Shown here piece by piece: positions 1 to 12,753 of a stretch of 64,000 nt of DNA (position 1 is the stretch's first letter; every line of letters starts with the position of its first letter). The notes below the pieces were generated by a model. The model made no database searches. It was not told where the DNA came from and was given only the letters and a program-made list of their open reading frames with translations. Both the position numbers and the translations under genes were made by a program. This stretch comes from Calycina herbarum (Eukaryota; Ascomycota; Leotiomycetes; Helotiales; Pezizellaceae). The DNA is taken from the NCBI GenBank assembly GCA_001414485.1, contig LLEY01000146.1, positions 99,308 to 163,307 of the forward strand, given 5' to 3'.

Positions 1-750
1 TCGTCCAGAGGTTTTCGCTTGATGGTATTGATGGTAAGAAATCTGATATTGGCGAATTTTGCAAGTACTAATCTGGTGTTGATCAACACAGTTGATTGGG
101 AACACCCAAGAACACCTTCACAGGGTCAAGATTTCGTTCAATTATTACAAGCCATAAGAATTGCTCTTCCAAAACCATATCTCCTCACCACCGCATTACC
201 AACCGGACAGTACTGTTTGAAAAACATCAACCTTCTTGATGCCTCTCGAGAACTTGACCTGCTAAATCTCATGGCCTACGACTTCACAGGATCATGGACC
301 GAAGTATCCGGGCACCAAGCGCAACTCTTCGAGTCACAAGGACAAATACATCCCTGCCTCAAAAAGTCCTGTCATGGTGGTGTAGACTACGTCCTGTCCC
401 AAGGTTTTCCAGCGGAGAAAATACTTCTAGGAGTCCCTGCTTATGCTCGATACTTCCCTGGTGCAAGTGGTCCGGGGCAAACTTTTAATGGGGGTGGGGA
501 GTTGGATTATGCAGCGATTCCGGCGGAATGGATTCAGAATGCTCAGGTGGATGAGAACTACGCGACGGCTTGTTATACCGACCATGAGAAGGGATTTGTA
601 TCTTTTGACGTACCCGCGACTGTTGAGAGGAAAGCGCGATATGTGAAGGAAAGAAAGTTGGCTGGCTTGTTTCATTGGACTGGTGTTGGAGACGTTAAAG
701 GGCCCGAGGGGTTGGTGTCTAGTGGATATCGAGAATTGAGCAGGAAGTAA
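1..750 (+). CDS. GH18 chitinase, 3' part (5' end outside window)
   Basis: Hydrolyses beta-1,4 bonds in chitin; likely a role in wall remodelling or nutrition. The model is join(<1..33, 92..750), about 229 residues in the window. The intron at 34-91 starts GTAAGA, has a TACTAAT-like branch site and ends CACAG. Splicing it out rebuilds the GH18 catalytic motif DGIDVDWEHP (DxxDxDxE, with Glu as the acid). Read straight through, the motif looks broken. Downstream are the family motif MAYDF and a late conserved Trp (GLFHWTGVGD). The protein ends just after the barrel, and no chitin-binding module follows. Roughly the first third of the catalytic domain lies upstream of base 1, so the signal peptide and subgroup cannot be judged. 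The family call is firm; the substrate is inferred. Confidence 0.92.
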   Translation, partial: SSRGFRLMVLMVRNLILANFASTNLVLINTVDWEHPRTPSQGQDFVQLLQAIRIALPKPYLLTTALPTGQYCLKNINLLDASRELDLLNLMAYDFTGSWTEVSGHQAQLFESQGQIHPCLKKSCHGGVDYVLSQGFPAEKILLGVPAYARYFPGASGPGQTFNGGGELDYAAIPAEWIQNAQVDENYATACYTDHEKGFVSFDVPATVERKARYVKERKLAGLFHWTGVGDVKGPEGLVSSGYRELSRK

Positions 751-1596
751 ATTTCTTTCTGGTTCGCTGATAATTAGCAGTTTGATAAGGGGTGGTTCGA
801 GACTGGGCCGCAGTAAATCAATTGAGGACGGAGAATATGTCGAAAAACCGGGAGGTGTCGTGGAAACGAGGGTATTTATTAGGTAGGGATGATGCCACTT
901 CTTACGAACGAGAAGTTTCACTGTTTGGAATAGTTGTGTAGGTAGGATATTTGAGCATTATTCTTCTTTTCCCTTGGGCTGTGCGAAACAGCCTAGGGTA
1001 ATGAAAGATATTGTTCGAGAAGGTTTAGAAGAATAAGAAATTTGATTTCTTGATTCTCCTAAGCTTCTGGAGTAATTGCTTTGATTATCGGAGCATATCT
1101 GGCACAATATGATAGAAGACCGCTCGGGAAGGCATCTTTGATTTTTCGGGTGGTGTTCAGTTTGTCCCTCCCCTCATCGCTCCTTCTCAATTCAAGGATT
1201 CATCCAGCCTCGCCGTGGACTGCGAAATCGGCAGTAAATAGCAGGCAGTTCTCTCTTTCCAGTATCATTACCGAATTTAATTGTCCTGGAATACCTGGGT
1301 TGATTGTCGAAACTGTTCCAATCTTTTAGGATAATGATCTTGAATTACCCCAGACAGTTGGGACAATGAGAGCTATGGGCAGGCACGAACATGATGTAGT
1401 TACTGCCGCTTTCATGTCCATAGCGAGCCCCGAAACCTTGTCGCTACAAGATGCCTCGTTGATATCCATCGTGGCTTCCTAGTCAAGAAACATGTCGGTG
1501 AGTCCTCAATTTCTTTTTTGGAACTTGAATGTTCATTATTTCTACCATCACAAATCCAGTATATGTACTACTAGCACAGGACAATATCATTCAAAA
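751..1596. other. Intergenic, between chitinase and GATA-SGNH gene
   Basis: Normal base composition, no convincing coding exon. It holds the chitinase 3' flank and presumably the promoter of the next gene. A stretch at about 1016-1075 (AAGGTTTAGAAGAATAAGA, then TTCTTGATTCTCCTAAG) weakly resembles part of the border repeat at 4267-4455 and may be a very old relative. A GTGAGT at 1498 with an acceptor near 1579 could be a 5'-UTR intron of the next gene; no in-frame upstream exon was found. Confidence 0.6.
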
Positions 1597-4031
1597 ATGA
1601 ACCCTAGTCATTCGTTAAATCAGAATCATCTGAATTACCCTCAACATTATCAACGTATTCAACAACCCCCAGCACCAGCGCAACCAGCTTTACAAATACA
1701 AAGTCGTATTGGTGTGTCCGATAGCAGCAGTGAGCAATCAATCTCAACTCTCTTCTGCGTGCTAATTCCGAGAAGCTTCGTATGATGGAATGGGGGAACC
1801 ACAACATCATGCACAACACTACGCACCATACCATCCCCAACAACGTCACCCACAACGCCCCGCGCAATACAATTCGCATGGTCAGCAATATCAACCTCAA
1901 CAAGGGTATACTCAACATCAGCCACAACACCATGAGCAATACTTTTCTCGACGACATAGTACACGATACTACACCCCGTCATCTCGCCAGCTGTACCATT
2001 CTCAAGAACAGTATCCGCAATCTCGTTTTCAACAGCAGAATGCACCACAATACCCGCAGAAGGCCGCGAACTCCCCTGAACTCTCTCTCGAGCAAAGACA
2101 GCAAGCACTTCCTCCGTATGATGCCACCCACAAACACCATCCCAACACTTACTCCACACAACAAGAACCTCAACGCTCGTTTACCCACTTCGACACCTCA
2201 ACGGAAGCCTCTAGCCAGCTACTTACTTCAACTCCCTGGGCTGAACGTAAAACTTCGTTCCGGGATGTATTACCCCACCCTGATATCCAATATCCCTCTC
2301 AGCCACAGGTTGAGTATCCAGCTGTACCCCTTTCCCGAAGCGCGAACCTTCCAGAACAAAATGCCGACATTAAAGACGAAACAGTTCAAGATAAGATTAT
2401 TCCTTCAACTCGTGTGCCTCAGCCTCCAGCAAATCAAATGAGTTCTGTTGTAGTTTCTCGTGTCCTTGCTCAAAACGAAGGGCAAAACAAGCAGGCTTCA
2501 GGTTTTCCCAATGCAGGCTACAAAGATGCAAGACCAAACGGTAAGATGCTCAAACATCCCGATGGGCGTGCTTGTTATGATTGTGGTGAGTTTCCTATGT
2601 CCTCTTTTTATTGCATAGCAATGGTTCTGACTTTCTTGACAAGGGGCTTCCGAGTCGCACACACAATGGCGACAAGGTACCGGTGGACCAAGGACACTGT
2701 GTAATAAGTGTGGAGTTCGGTGGGCAAGTGGGAAGAAGCGAGAGTCTGGTTCTCAGTATTCTGGTGGTCCAGCGTTGGGCGCCGGCACTGATTCCCGACA
2801 GGAAGTCCAGGGTCAACGTCTTCCTTCGATCAAGGAGCTTGACCTCCCACAGATGCAAGGAGTCATCAAACATTTCCAGACTGAAGCAGTCCAGAGTGAT
2901 TACCGTGGATCTAAACGGGATTCTCACGGCCGAACGCTTCTGCCCTTTAAATCTACTGGCCATAATCCACTCGCTCAAAACTCTCACAGCAAAAGTCTTC
3001 ATGATGCTGTACCAGGAGACTCGACACCGGAAATTACAACAATCAATTCATATAAGCATCCTCAGCCTTTCGCAGCGCCCTTTCCCCCAAATCGCATGCC
3101 CAATTACGTCGCTTCGACTACAAGAGGACATCCATTTCAGGGAACCGGTTTCTCTGAGCTTCAAGACAACCTATTCCACGACATCATGGGCAAATACGCG
3201 GAGTACAGGCAGGAATCCGAAGATAAGCTCGTTAATGTTCATAAACCCTTGCTTCTCAGGCATCAACAAGATACAACACCCCTTGATATCCATACAGTCC
3301 TATTAGGTGATTGTTTGGTAGAGTCATTCCTCACTACAGGCGCGAGAACTACGCTCGGCAGCATGAGTTTAGCCTCTCCAGTCCCAGAAGCATTTAACGC
3401 TGGTGTGTCGGGGGACAAAATTGGGAATGTCCTATTCCGTTTGGAGAATGGGATGTATGACTTATTGAAAGGAAGGAGCATCAGGAGCTGGATCATTTTG
3501 GCAGGAACGAACGACATGACGCAAGAGGAGGGATTATCGGCTGAGGATTGGAAGAAATTTCGGTTGCTACTTGTATGCAACCCTTCACTTTGTTCCCCTT
3601 TTTGAATTCCCATTCTCCGAGTCAACGAGAAAAATACATGCTAATTGTTGTTGCAGTGGGCTATGTTGCGCCTCGATCGAGGGGTGGGTAGTATATTCGT
3701 CTGCGGCGTATTCGGAAGGTCCGACCTCGCTTACGAGGTTACCAAAAAGGTTAACCAGGGGATATGCGATATGGTTTGTGATTTTAATGATTGGATTAAG
3801 AATAGGGAGAAAGAGTATAGATCCATCGTTTTTGTACCCCCGCCGGGGGGTATCAATAGGGCCAATATGTATGATACCTGTAGGCCTGATGCCGATGGCT
3901 ATAAGATCTGGGATCAGGTGCTATGCCAGGAAATTTCGAGTAGGAGGGAGATTATTGAGAAGGACCAATGGGAGCGGGATCGGGAGAGGAGCATGTGGCA
4001 TGCTAGGAGGAATGTTAGTAAGAATGAGTAG
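1597..4031 (+). CDS. GATA zinc finger fused to SGNH/PAF-AH-like domain
   Basis: The model join(1597..1711, 1773..2585, 2644..3572, 3657..4031) stays in frame and encodes 743 aa. The first intron's acceptor could also be at 1775. Residues 1-300 are Gln/His/Pro-rich and probably disordered. A GATA-type finger follows at about 304-335: CYDC, then GASESHTQWRQGTGG, then TLCNKCGVRW. It is split by the 58-nt intron 2586-2643. By my count the spacing is C-x2-C-x19-C-x2-C; fungal fingers usually have 17-18. Residues 527-710 look like an SGNH hydrolase of the PAF-acetylhydrolase Ib type: block I LLGDCLVE (C533 where Ser is expected), NAGVSGDK, GTND (N599), and D692-x-x-R695 before ADGYKIW, where DxxH is expected. 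Finger and blocks I-III lie in one 929-nt exon, so the fusion is not a splicing artefact. Possibly a DNA-binding protein with a non-catalytic SGNH fold; function unknown. Confidence 0.85.
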
Positions 4032-4266
4032 GGGGTTGGATTGGGGTTTTGGTGGGTTTTTATGGTACTGAGGGCTGGGTAGATGTAGCGAGGTTTGAAT
4101 ATAAAGCGGTATTCGTTATTCCTAGTCTTTGGGGCAATTGACTCGAGCTGTTTGAGATAATCGGCGTCTGTCGTTGCAAATCTTCTGGGATAATTGTTAT
4201 ATATTCCTCCCGTCACGACCGTGGATCGGTACTTGAAATGTTGGGAAGTTGAAGGACGTGATTTGG

Positions 4267-4455
4267 TACTAAAAATGAGGAGATTCGTCACGAAAAGAGG
4301 AGAAATTTTGGACTTTCTACTTCGCGTATGTTTACCTTACCTTAGGTTGCGTCAACAGTATAACATGACCATAAGAAATACTGCTGTTTAAGAAGGGTTA
4401 GAAAATCAGAAACCCGACTTCTTGCTTGATTCTCCTTAAGTACTCTCTTTATTAT
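4267..4455 (+). repeat. Border repeat, copy 1 (left edge of AT-rich block 1)
   Basis: A 189-bp segment matching 36733-36920 in the same orientation. The best-kept core includes TAGAAAATCAGAAACCCGAC and CTTGCTTGATTCTCC. Most differences are C:G here against T:A in the other copy, as RIP would produce. It lies exactly where normal-composition DNA gives way to AT-rich DNA. No target duplication found; it may be a truncated LTR. Confidence 0.75.
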
Positions 4456-5225
4456 CTTAGTAATATCTATAAATAAGATAGAAGAGCTAAAGTCTATTTA
4501 TAGCTCGAGGTGTTCTTATACTACTCTAGAAGTAGCTAAGAAGATAAATATAAGCTTATCTTATTTATTCTTAAAGACGTTATTTCTTATTTTACTAGCT
4601 AGGATAATCTGCTAGGCCTTATATAATAGAGAGGTACTGTTCTTAAGTTTCTCGCTATCTTAGAACTTTTAAGTAGAGCTATTAAAGTTATATTAGAAAC
4701 AGGAGGAGTTAGTAGTACTCTCTTATACTTACGAAAACTCTCGGCTAGGGAGAGGGTTGTCTAGGTTGTTTATAAGCTATACTAGAGTGTTATTATAGTC
4801 TAGGAGTGCTTTTAATAACTGGATTTTAGCTTATAAACGAGCGTTTTCGTCTATTAGAAGCTTGCTAATCGTAGGAGAGACTAGAGTACTATCTATCTAG
4901 AGAGGCTTAGTTCTTAATAAACTAGTAGATATCTTTTCTTTTCCGCTCTTATTACTATAAGTAGCTTTAGCTATTATATTTATAGAAAAATAAGAAAGAA
5001 AGAGAAGGTTATAAAAAGGTTATATAAGCTATTATAGGCGTGTCTTTTAAGAAGATAAGTTATTATAGACGTAGAGATACTTAAGAGATCTATTTATAAT
5101 AAGAGAGGCTATTATAAATAGAGAAGGAATATTATAATTATACTATTATAAGTATAAGATCTTCTAGCTATTATAAGCGTAGAATCTATTTGATATTATA
5201 ATCTATAACTAAAGACAAAGGTATA
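4456..5225. other. RIP-degraded AT-rich DNA, unassigned
   Basis: Dense TA, CTAG and TATAA, very few CA or TG dinucleotides, stops in all frames. No domain or repeat recognised. Left flank of the gypsy-B LTR. Confidence 0.6.
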
Positions 5226-5688
5226 TATAACGAAACCGGTATCTAACTTATAAAGGTATCGAGTTCGACGGTTAGTATATAGGTAAAGAAGACAACTATT
5301 ATATAGTGTTTACTTAGAGGTAAACTCGTTACTTATATTAAAGATATTAAAGTAAAGTAATAAGATTAATAACTAAAGTTAAGTACGAAGCTTCTATTTA
5401 ATAGTAGACGTACTAGTCTTATATAGAACCTTCGTTCTTTAAGCGTATTACTTATATTACTTATATTACTCGTATCGCTTATAATTAGAGCGATTAGAGC
5501 GATATAGGCGATCACGTTATATAACTATACGTGACTTCTAATAGTCTTATAATAGTGAGATTCTAAAACTCTTAAATATCTTTTATATTACTAATTCCCT
5601 CTTATATTACCTTCTATTCTCTAGATATTATACCTTGTCTTATTAGAGCGCTATCTAGACTACTTACTATATTCTATGATTTATAATA
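5226..5688 (-). repeat. LTR of gypsy-B (host element)
   Basis: Starts TATAACGAAAC and ends near TTATAATA, matching the 447-bp LTRs of gypsy-A but more diverged. The internal start CTATCC...CTTCTTAG follows, as after the gypsy-A LTR at 6405. In this orientation it is the 3' LTR of a minus-strand element. Confidence 0.75.
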
Positions 5689-5958
5689 CTATCCTCTTCT
5701 TAGACTAGCGTGTCTCTACGCTTAAGTATAACCTAAGAAATATCGTTAAGAAGTAGATAGCCTTCTCTTCCTTCTATTATATTAACACCTATTTATAAAG
5801 ACAGACTTAAATAATATAGAATTCTAAACACTCTCTAAATCGAACGATTAAGACACGAAATAATTCCCTATACTCGATATATTTAAGTAAAGACCGGCCG
5901 TCGCTACGTTAGTATCGCTAGCGGTTCTAAGTACTCTGAATATACTAGGAAAGGTAAG

Positions 5959-6405
5959 TATAACGAAACTCAAACGAACTAAACAAAGATAACTAAGTCT
6001 CGAAGGTTGGTATATAGATAAGAAGTATAGATACGCTGTGTTGTTTACTTAGAAGTGAACTCGTTACTTATATTAAAGATATTAAACAAGATAATAAGAT
6101 TAATAACTAAAGTTAAGTACGAAGCTTCTATCTAATAGTAGACGTGCTAGTATATATAGAATCTTCTATACCACCTAGATCCCTATATAAGCCTAGCTTC
6201 TTAGATCCCTTTAGATCTCTTAAGAGATCTAAGGGGATCTATTATATAACTTACTAACGGTTATCTAATAGTAAGATCCTAGAATACCTAAATACCTTTA
6301 TATTACTGATTCCCTCCTATATTACCTTCTATTTCCTAAATATCGTACCTTATTCTATTAGAGCACTGTCTAGACTACTTATTATATATGATATAATTCG
6401 TAACA
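5959..6405 (-). repeat. gypsy-A 3' LTR (left copy)
   Basis: 447 bp, starts TATAACGAAACTC and ends ATTCGTAACA. TG at the outer end has become TA. It pairs with 12754-13200 at identical length, and GTAAG precedes it. Confidence 0.9.
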
Positions 6406-6999
6406 CTATCCCCTTCTTAGCCTAGCGTATCCTTACGCTTAAGTATAAGCTAAGAAACTCGGTTAGAGTGTTAGTAGTATCCTTTCCTTTCTATTATGTC
6501 CTACCTTATATAAAAGAAGAAAGAAAAACGAATACTTCTTATAAAAAGTATTAAAATAGTTTATAATAAAATATTACTATGTTCTTACTACGCTTCCTAA
6601 AAACGTAGATGTTTTATTAATACCTCTTAATCTTCTTAATATTTCGAATACGTTTATTTAAAGTTAAAATATAATAGAACCGACGATGCTTAGGAGAAGA
6701 ACGTTCCTATACTAGTAACTGGTCCTCTATCGAAAGATAAGAGGAGAAGCTAGATAGGGAGAAGGAGGAGACGATAGCGAAGATTCTATAGTTACGAAAG
6801 TAGAAGGTCTTTCTTAAAGAAAGGTAACGTAAAATGTCTTATTAAGGGCTTCGCTTCCTTAATAAACTTAATACTACTAAGGAGGTAGAAAAGAAAGAGA
6901 AGAAGGAGAAAGATAGAGAGGAATAAGAGTAGCGAGAGGCGGAGGTTACCTGTCTAGCAGCCCTGCCTATTCCTACTAATTCCTAATCTAAGATAGTCC

Positions 7000-9900
7000 T
7001 TAACCTAGCCTTCTTTACTACTTTCCCTTTAGATTATAAAATATAGATAAACTTAGGTTTTCTTAATAGAACTTCTAAAGTTCTACTAGGTAATAGTTAA
7101 GATTACTTTTTAGCTCCTAAGTGTTTTCTAAATATAGGTAATCTAACTATTTAATTAAATACTTAATCTTATCTCTAATAATTCTATAGTTAAGAATTCT
7201 TTTAACCTTATATTTAATATTTAGATTAACTAGTTGAATTTCTATAAATAGGGCTAGTAGTACTCCTAGTAGTGCTAGTTCGAGTAGGGACATATAGAAT
7301 ACTAGGTAGATGTTTATTATCTTTAGTAGTACTAATTTATAATTTAAAGGTCTCTTAACTTGTTTAATTTTAAATAGTCTAAGTTTTTTATAATCTAGTT
7401 TATTACTTAGTCTTTTTATATTAATGTTTTTCTATACTAAGTAGACTTTATCCCCTTCTTTTAGTATTAGCTCCTAACTACGTCGTTTATTATAGTAGTA
7501 TATATTTCTTTTAATAATAAACTATAAATCCTTTATAAGTTCCTTATATAACTCTTTAATTTTCGAGATCTAAATACGAGTAAGCTAGTTATTAATAGTC
7601 GTAGACAGTAGTTCTTAATATACTAATAATTTATATATAAAGTTAGTATAGAATAGTATAATAAGTATTGTTTCTGTTACTAAACTATTATAGGTAAAGT
7701 ATGTTAAGAGTAGTAGTTCTACCTAGTTATTTTACTAGTAGTTTATATAATAACGAAGGTATATTTCTATTATTTAGTTTATACGTTTGTTTCCTCTATT
7801 TATTTAAGAGTAAAAAGCTATTAAAAGCTTTCTTTTTATACTTAATCGTTTATAAAAGCGATCTAAAATTTTAAGATAAAGAGTTTATCTCTATCTAAGA
7901 GTATTTCTTTAAATAGTCTATATCTTAAGACTACTTCTCTAAGGAATACGAATACTAATTCCTTAGCTATACTTAACTCTATATATACTACTAAAATTAT
8001 ATATTTTATAAGTCGTTCTATAATAACTAGGATTAAGTTATACTTAACTCCTATTATTAGATCTTTAGATTTTAGTAATTTAATAATAAAATCTATAGAT
8101 ATTAATTTCTAAGGTATTTATAGTATTAAAGTAGTGTTTATCTATTTATAAGGAGTATAGTAGGAAGCCTTATTCCTAGTATAGGTATTATATTCTATTA
8201 TTACTTTCTTAACTATTATAGATAACTAATTAATATAATAGTATTATCTTATTCTCTAGAGGGTTCTACGAATTCCCTAGTAGCCGTAAGTAGGTATAGT
8301 ATAGTATTCTTATATAAATTCCTTTATATATAAGCTAGAGACCTATAATTTCCCTTTTATATACTAGTTATAACCTTTATATATATTCTGAATTTTATTT
8401 ATTTAAATATTATTTATTATTATAATTTCATATATAATAGGTACTAAGTCTCTATTCTTAAGAGTTTTTAAGATTGTAATCTTCTTATACTCTTTATTTC
8501 TCTTATATCTAGGTTTTTAGCTAAGAGTATTAGCTTAAGTATTTAACGTTCCCTTTATATATTAAATAATAATATTAAATCCTCTTAATATCTCTAACTA
8601 TCTAGCTAATTATCTAGTTATAAGTTCCTTAGTTATTATAAATGTTTTAAGATTCTTATAGTTAGATAGGACTATAACTAGGTGTTTTACTAGCTATAAA
8701 TAAATTCTCTAGTATTCTAAAGCTAATACTATAGTAAGTAACTCTTTATTAAATATACTATAGTTTTATTATACTAGGTTAAATGTTTTAAAATAATATA
8801 TAATAGGTATAAGTTTTCCTTTTTTATTTAGTTATAGGTAAATCATACCTACTAATATATCTAAGGTATTTATTTTAATTATATTTAGTTTTTCTATAAA
8901 CCTTGCTTTAATCTTTTAAAAAGTATTCTTAACTTATTTATTCTAAATAAATTTAATAGCTTTTTTAACTAGTATTGTTATTAGTTTAGTAATCTTTATA
9001 TAGTCTTATATAAACGGATAGTAAAAGTTTATAAATCTAAGGAAGGACTATATATCTTTTATATTTTCTAGTAATTTCTAGTTTAAGATGTCTTAGATCT
9101 TTGCTAGATCTATTTCTATTTTCTTTAAGCTAAATACCTATCTTAGGAAAAGTGTCTAAGTTACTTTAAACTTATATTTCAAGAGTTTTAACCGAGAGTT
9201 TACTTCTATAAGTTATTATAAAACCTCTCTAATATATCTCTTATATTCTTCTTCTTTTTCTAAGAAGATTAATATATTATCTAGGTAATAAATTACTATT
9301 ATTCTTAGAAGATCTTCTAAAATGTTATTATTTTATTTTTAATATATAGCTAGTATATTATAAAGTCTAAATAGTATAACTATATATTTATAAAGACTTA
9401 ATAGTAAGGTAAATACTGTCTTCTATTTATCTCTAGTTTTTATTTATATAAGTCTATAAGTGTTTTATTAATCTAATTTCGTAAATTATACTACCTTATC
9501 TAACTTGTCTTATAAGTATTAGCTAGGTAGTAGTAGATAGGCGTTCTTAACTATAGTATGATTTACTTTCTAATAATTAATATATACTCTCTTATCTAGG
9601 TCGTCTTTCTTTTTAATAATAAGTATATTTAAGGTAATTAGTAACTTAGATCTCCTAATATATCTCTTTTTAATACCTTCCTTTATATAACTCTCTATTC
9701 TCTATAGGCTTTTCTAGTTATATAACTGAAGCTTCTACTTTAAGAGGTGATAACTCTCTTTTAATTTAATCTTATAATCTTATAAGTAATATTCTAGTAA
9801 AGCTTATAAGTCTTCTAGGTTTTCGAACAAAGCTTTAAATTCTCTATACTATATAGGTATTTTATTATTAGCTTTCTTACTAACCTATAGAGGACCTTAG

Positions 9901-11500
9901 GCAAGGTATTCTAATACTTTAGAAGAGGTAGTACTAACCTTGTTCTAGCTTTAAAGTTATAAACGTAAACCCTTATATTTATATTAACTAAAAGTTATCT
10001 TCCTAGCTTTCTAGTTAATTTCTAGATTATATTCCTAAATCTATAGTATACTAAGTATTACTTTCTTACTTCTTATTTTAATAATATTAAATTATATATC
10101 TAAATAGTATTCTTTAATATTGATTTTTATTAGAATAGTTTACTAATTAATAATCTTATTTTAATATATAACGTCTGTTCTATTAACTACCTCTAATTAA
10201 TATAGTCTTATTTCTTTAATTTAAACGTTTAGCTTCTCTTAAGCTATTAAGGAAATAAAGTTACTTATTACTTCTAAGTCTATTATAACTTATAACTTCT
10301 TCTCTCTTATTTCTATAGTTACTACTAACTGTCTTTCTCTTAAAGTAGTATCTAACTTTGTTTTAATATATTAGACTTCGAAAGATCGATTTTCTTAATT
10401 ATAATTCCTTCTCTTCTTATTCTTATACTATAGAAAGAATCTTACTCTTTCCTTATTAGCGTATATTACCTTATATACTAATCTATATTCTAGGATTCCT
10501 ATTATCTTAGGAATTCCTCTTATAAATCGTTTTAGTATTTGTTTATAATTATATTAGATCTATTTATAACTGGTTTCTATAATAGCTTCTATAGACTATA
10601 GCTCTCCTATATATAGATAATCTAAAGTAGCCTCTAGTATACTTATTTCTAGTTTTATATAATAAACCTTAAATATATAGTCTCTTAAATTCTTTTCCTT
10701 AATAGCCTGAATCTAGGACTAAGGAAAGAATACTACTCCTTCTTTATCTAATAATACTACTTCGTATATCTAATAATATTCTACTATTCTAATAGGTTCT
10801 AGTAACATTCCTTTAAACCGTTTCTATAATAACTAGTCTAAGGTTAGACTTAGTTTATATTATATCTATTATACTATCGTTTCTTAAACTGTTTCTATAA
10901 ACTATAGTTCTCTTATTAATAGGTAGTATAATTCTTCTAGTTCTGTTTTAGCTTATCTAGTTATATTAAGCTCCCTTTACTCCTAAAATAGTACGCTAAA
11001 TAGTTATTATAAGTTGTATTTTCTAAATACTAGCCTATTATTTCTAATTAATATAACTACGATATATTACCTAAACTCCTTTAGTATAACATCTTTAGGT
11101 AGTATTCTAAGAAAAGGGTTTTTAATTCGTCTCTTAAATCCTATTAGAACTTGCTATGTCTATATACTGTTCTTATCTAAAATATTATATACCTTCTATA
11201 TGTCTCTAATCTTAGGATAAGTAGGTCTCTTAATTCGTAGTTAGTTATATATAAGTTCTTTGTCCTTAATAGTTTCTTACCTAGTAATTAGACTAACTAA
11301 AGTTATTATCTTAGAGTTATTTCTTATAACTATATATATTATTAAAATAGTTAGGTTAACTTCTTATATAGTATAAGAACTCTAGAAGTCTAGTTTCTAA
11401 TTATTAATATATGTTTATCGATTTCCTTATTTAAAGGTTTTAAGGAAAGCCTAAGTTTCTCTAACTTTAGAGTCTTTATTTCTTATTTCTTCTTCTAAAC
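7000..11500 (-). pseudogene. gypsy-A pol (RT, RNase H, integrase, chromodomain), decayed
   Basis: Read on the minus strand. The reverse transcriptase active-site box reads VIYYLDNILIF at about 9262-9295 (YLDD changed to YLDN by G to A). A chromodomain-like stretch near 7100-7200 reads ILNYRI...KYLIK, a stop where Trp is expected, then LDYLYLENT. Integrase and RNase H lie between by position and by match to gypsy-B. Stops are TAA/TAG at places where Gln or Trp fits, as RIP predicts. Boundaries are approximate. Confidence 0.75.
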
Positions 11501-11769
11501 TAGAAGATAAATCTAATATCTCTAAAGAACTAGTCGATAGTAGTGATTCGTATTCTACTTAAAGAGGTTACTTAGATTTTATTACTAATTATATATTATA
11601 ATATTCTTTAAGAAGTAGATCCCTATTATTATTAATATCTTATATACTACTAATTTCTTTATTATTTTTAATCTAGGTTCTATATTCTTATATCTTAAGC
11701 TTCTTATTTATAAGTTTAATACGATTAGTTAAGGCTACCTATTATTAAATAGTAGTATTAATTTATTTC

Positions 11770-12735
11770 TTTCTCTTAGAGTCTTTCTTCTTACTATACT
11801 TATTTACTCTATAACCTAGAAAGCTATAATTATAACATAAGTTCTACTTACGTCGACGATTTCGCTTCTTCTAAGAAAGTCCTCCTTTCTTTAGAAAGGT
11901 TTTCTTCTATATAGTATTTACCTCCTTACTATGTTTATTAACGTAAGAGTGCTTCTACTTCCTTAATCCTTTACTCTTTTCCCCGTGTCTAGGGTTACTC
12001 TTCCTAAATTTATATAGGCAGTTATCTAGCTAGACGACTTCCTTAATTATACCTATAATAGTTAAGAATTATATATTCTACTTAGCTATCTCCTTATAGA
12101 TATATATCTTTAATCCTCTACGAAAGAGTTTTATAAGAGCGATCGTATCTTATCCTAACTTTGTTCTATAACGTTGAAATTTATTAGTATAATCTATTAC
12201 TAATCTAGTCTAGTATAATTCTAAAAGCTTATATATAGCTGTTTAGATTATATCAAAGTCTTTAAAGACTTTTCTAATAGTTATCTTAAATCCTCTCTAA
12301 GATTTAAATATAATCTTAGTTAATTCTATCTTTCTATCTTTATTCTTATTCTTAAAGAAGTCCTCTAAGTATAGCTAGGCCTATTCTAATACTAATCTCC
12401 TAAGATAGGAGATAGTAAAGATAGTTTATAAATTATAATTATCTTTAAACTTATTAGTATTAAAGTTAAAATAGATATCTATTTAGAGAAGGAATAAGTC
12501 GAGTTCCTTTCGCTTCTTATAATATATATCTAGTATTTTAACTTTAATAGATTTAAGTGCTTCGACCTTATAAAGCTCGGGGGCGTCTAGTATACTAACA
12601 TTGTCGTCGTTCCTAGTTAACTGTATACCGGCAGGTGTTCTTCCGGTTATACTTCTAGATGTTCCTACGACGTTAACTCGACTAGTATTCGAGCTAGCTG
12701 CTGCGGGGGTTGCTAAGGCTATAGCAACTGAACTT
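11770..12735 (-). pseudogene. gypsy-A gag, decayed
   Basis: A minus-strand frame starting about 20 nt inside the 5' LTR. The N-terminal 60 or so residues (Ala/Ser/Thr-rich, about 12560-12735) are almost free of RIP damage and GC-rich. The rest carries many stops. Near the end, at about 11.8 kb, is a zinc-knuckle relic: CYNYSFLGYRVN, where the second Cys and the His have become Tyr. Coordinates are approximate. Confidence 0.65.
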
Positions 12736-12753
12736 CTAAGCAGGTGTTTAAAG

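Noticed and set aside
61..102. Apparent frameshift in the GH18 active-site motif (reads LVLINTVDWEHP)
   Set aside because: A 58-nt GT-AG intron at 34-91 restores DGIDVDWEHP in frame, so the gene is not broken here.
1492..1596. Upstream ATG at 1492 as the start of the GATA-SGNH protein
   Set aside because: ATG at 1597 has a better context and the stretch before it is not protein-like; the GTGAGT at 1498 suggests a UTR intron. Not fully excluded.
3914..4291. Minus-strand frame of 125 codons overlapping the end of the GATA-SGNH gene
   Set aside because: Starts at GTG, no family recognised, and overlaps a well-supported exon.
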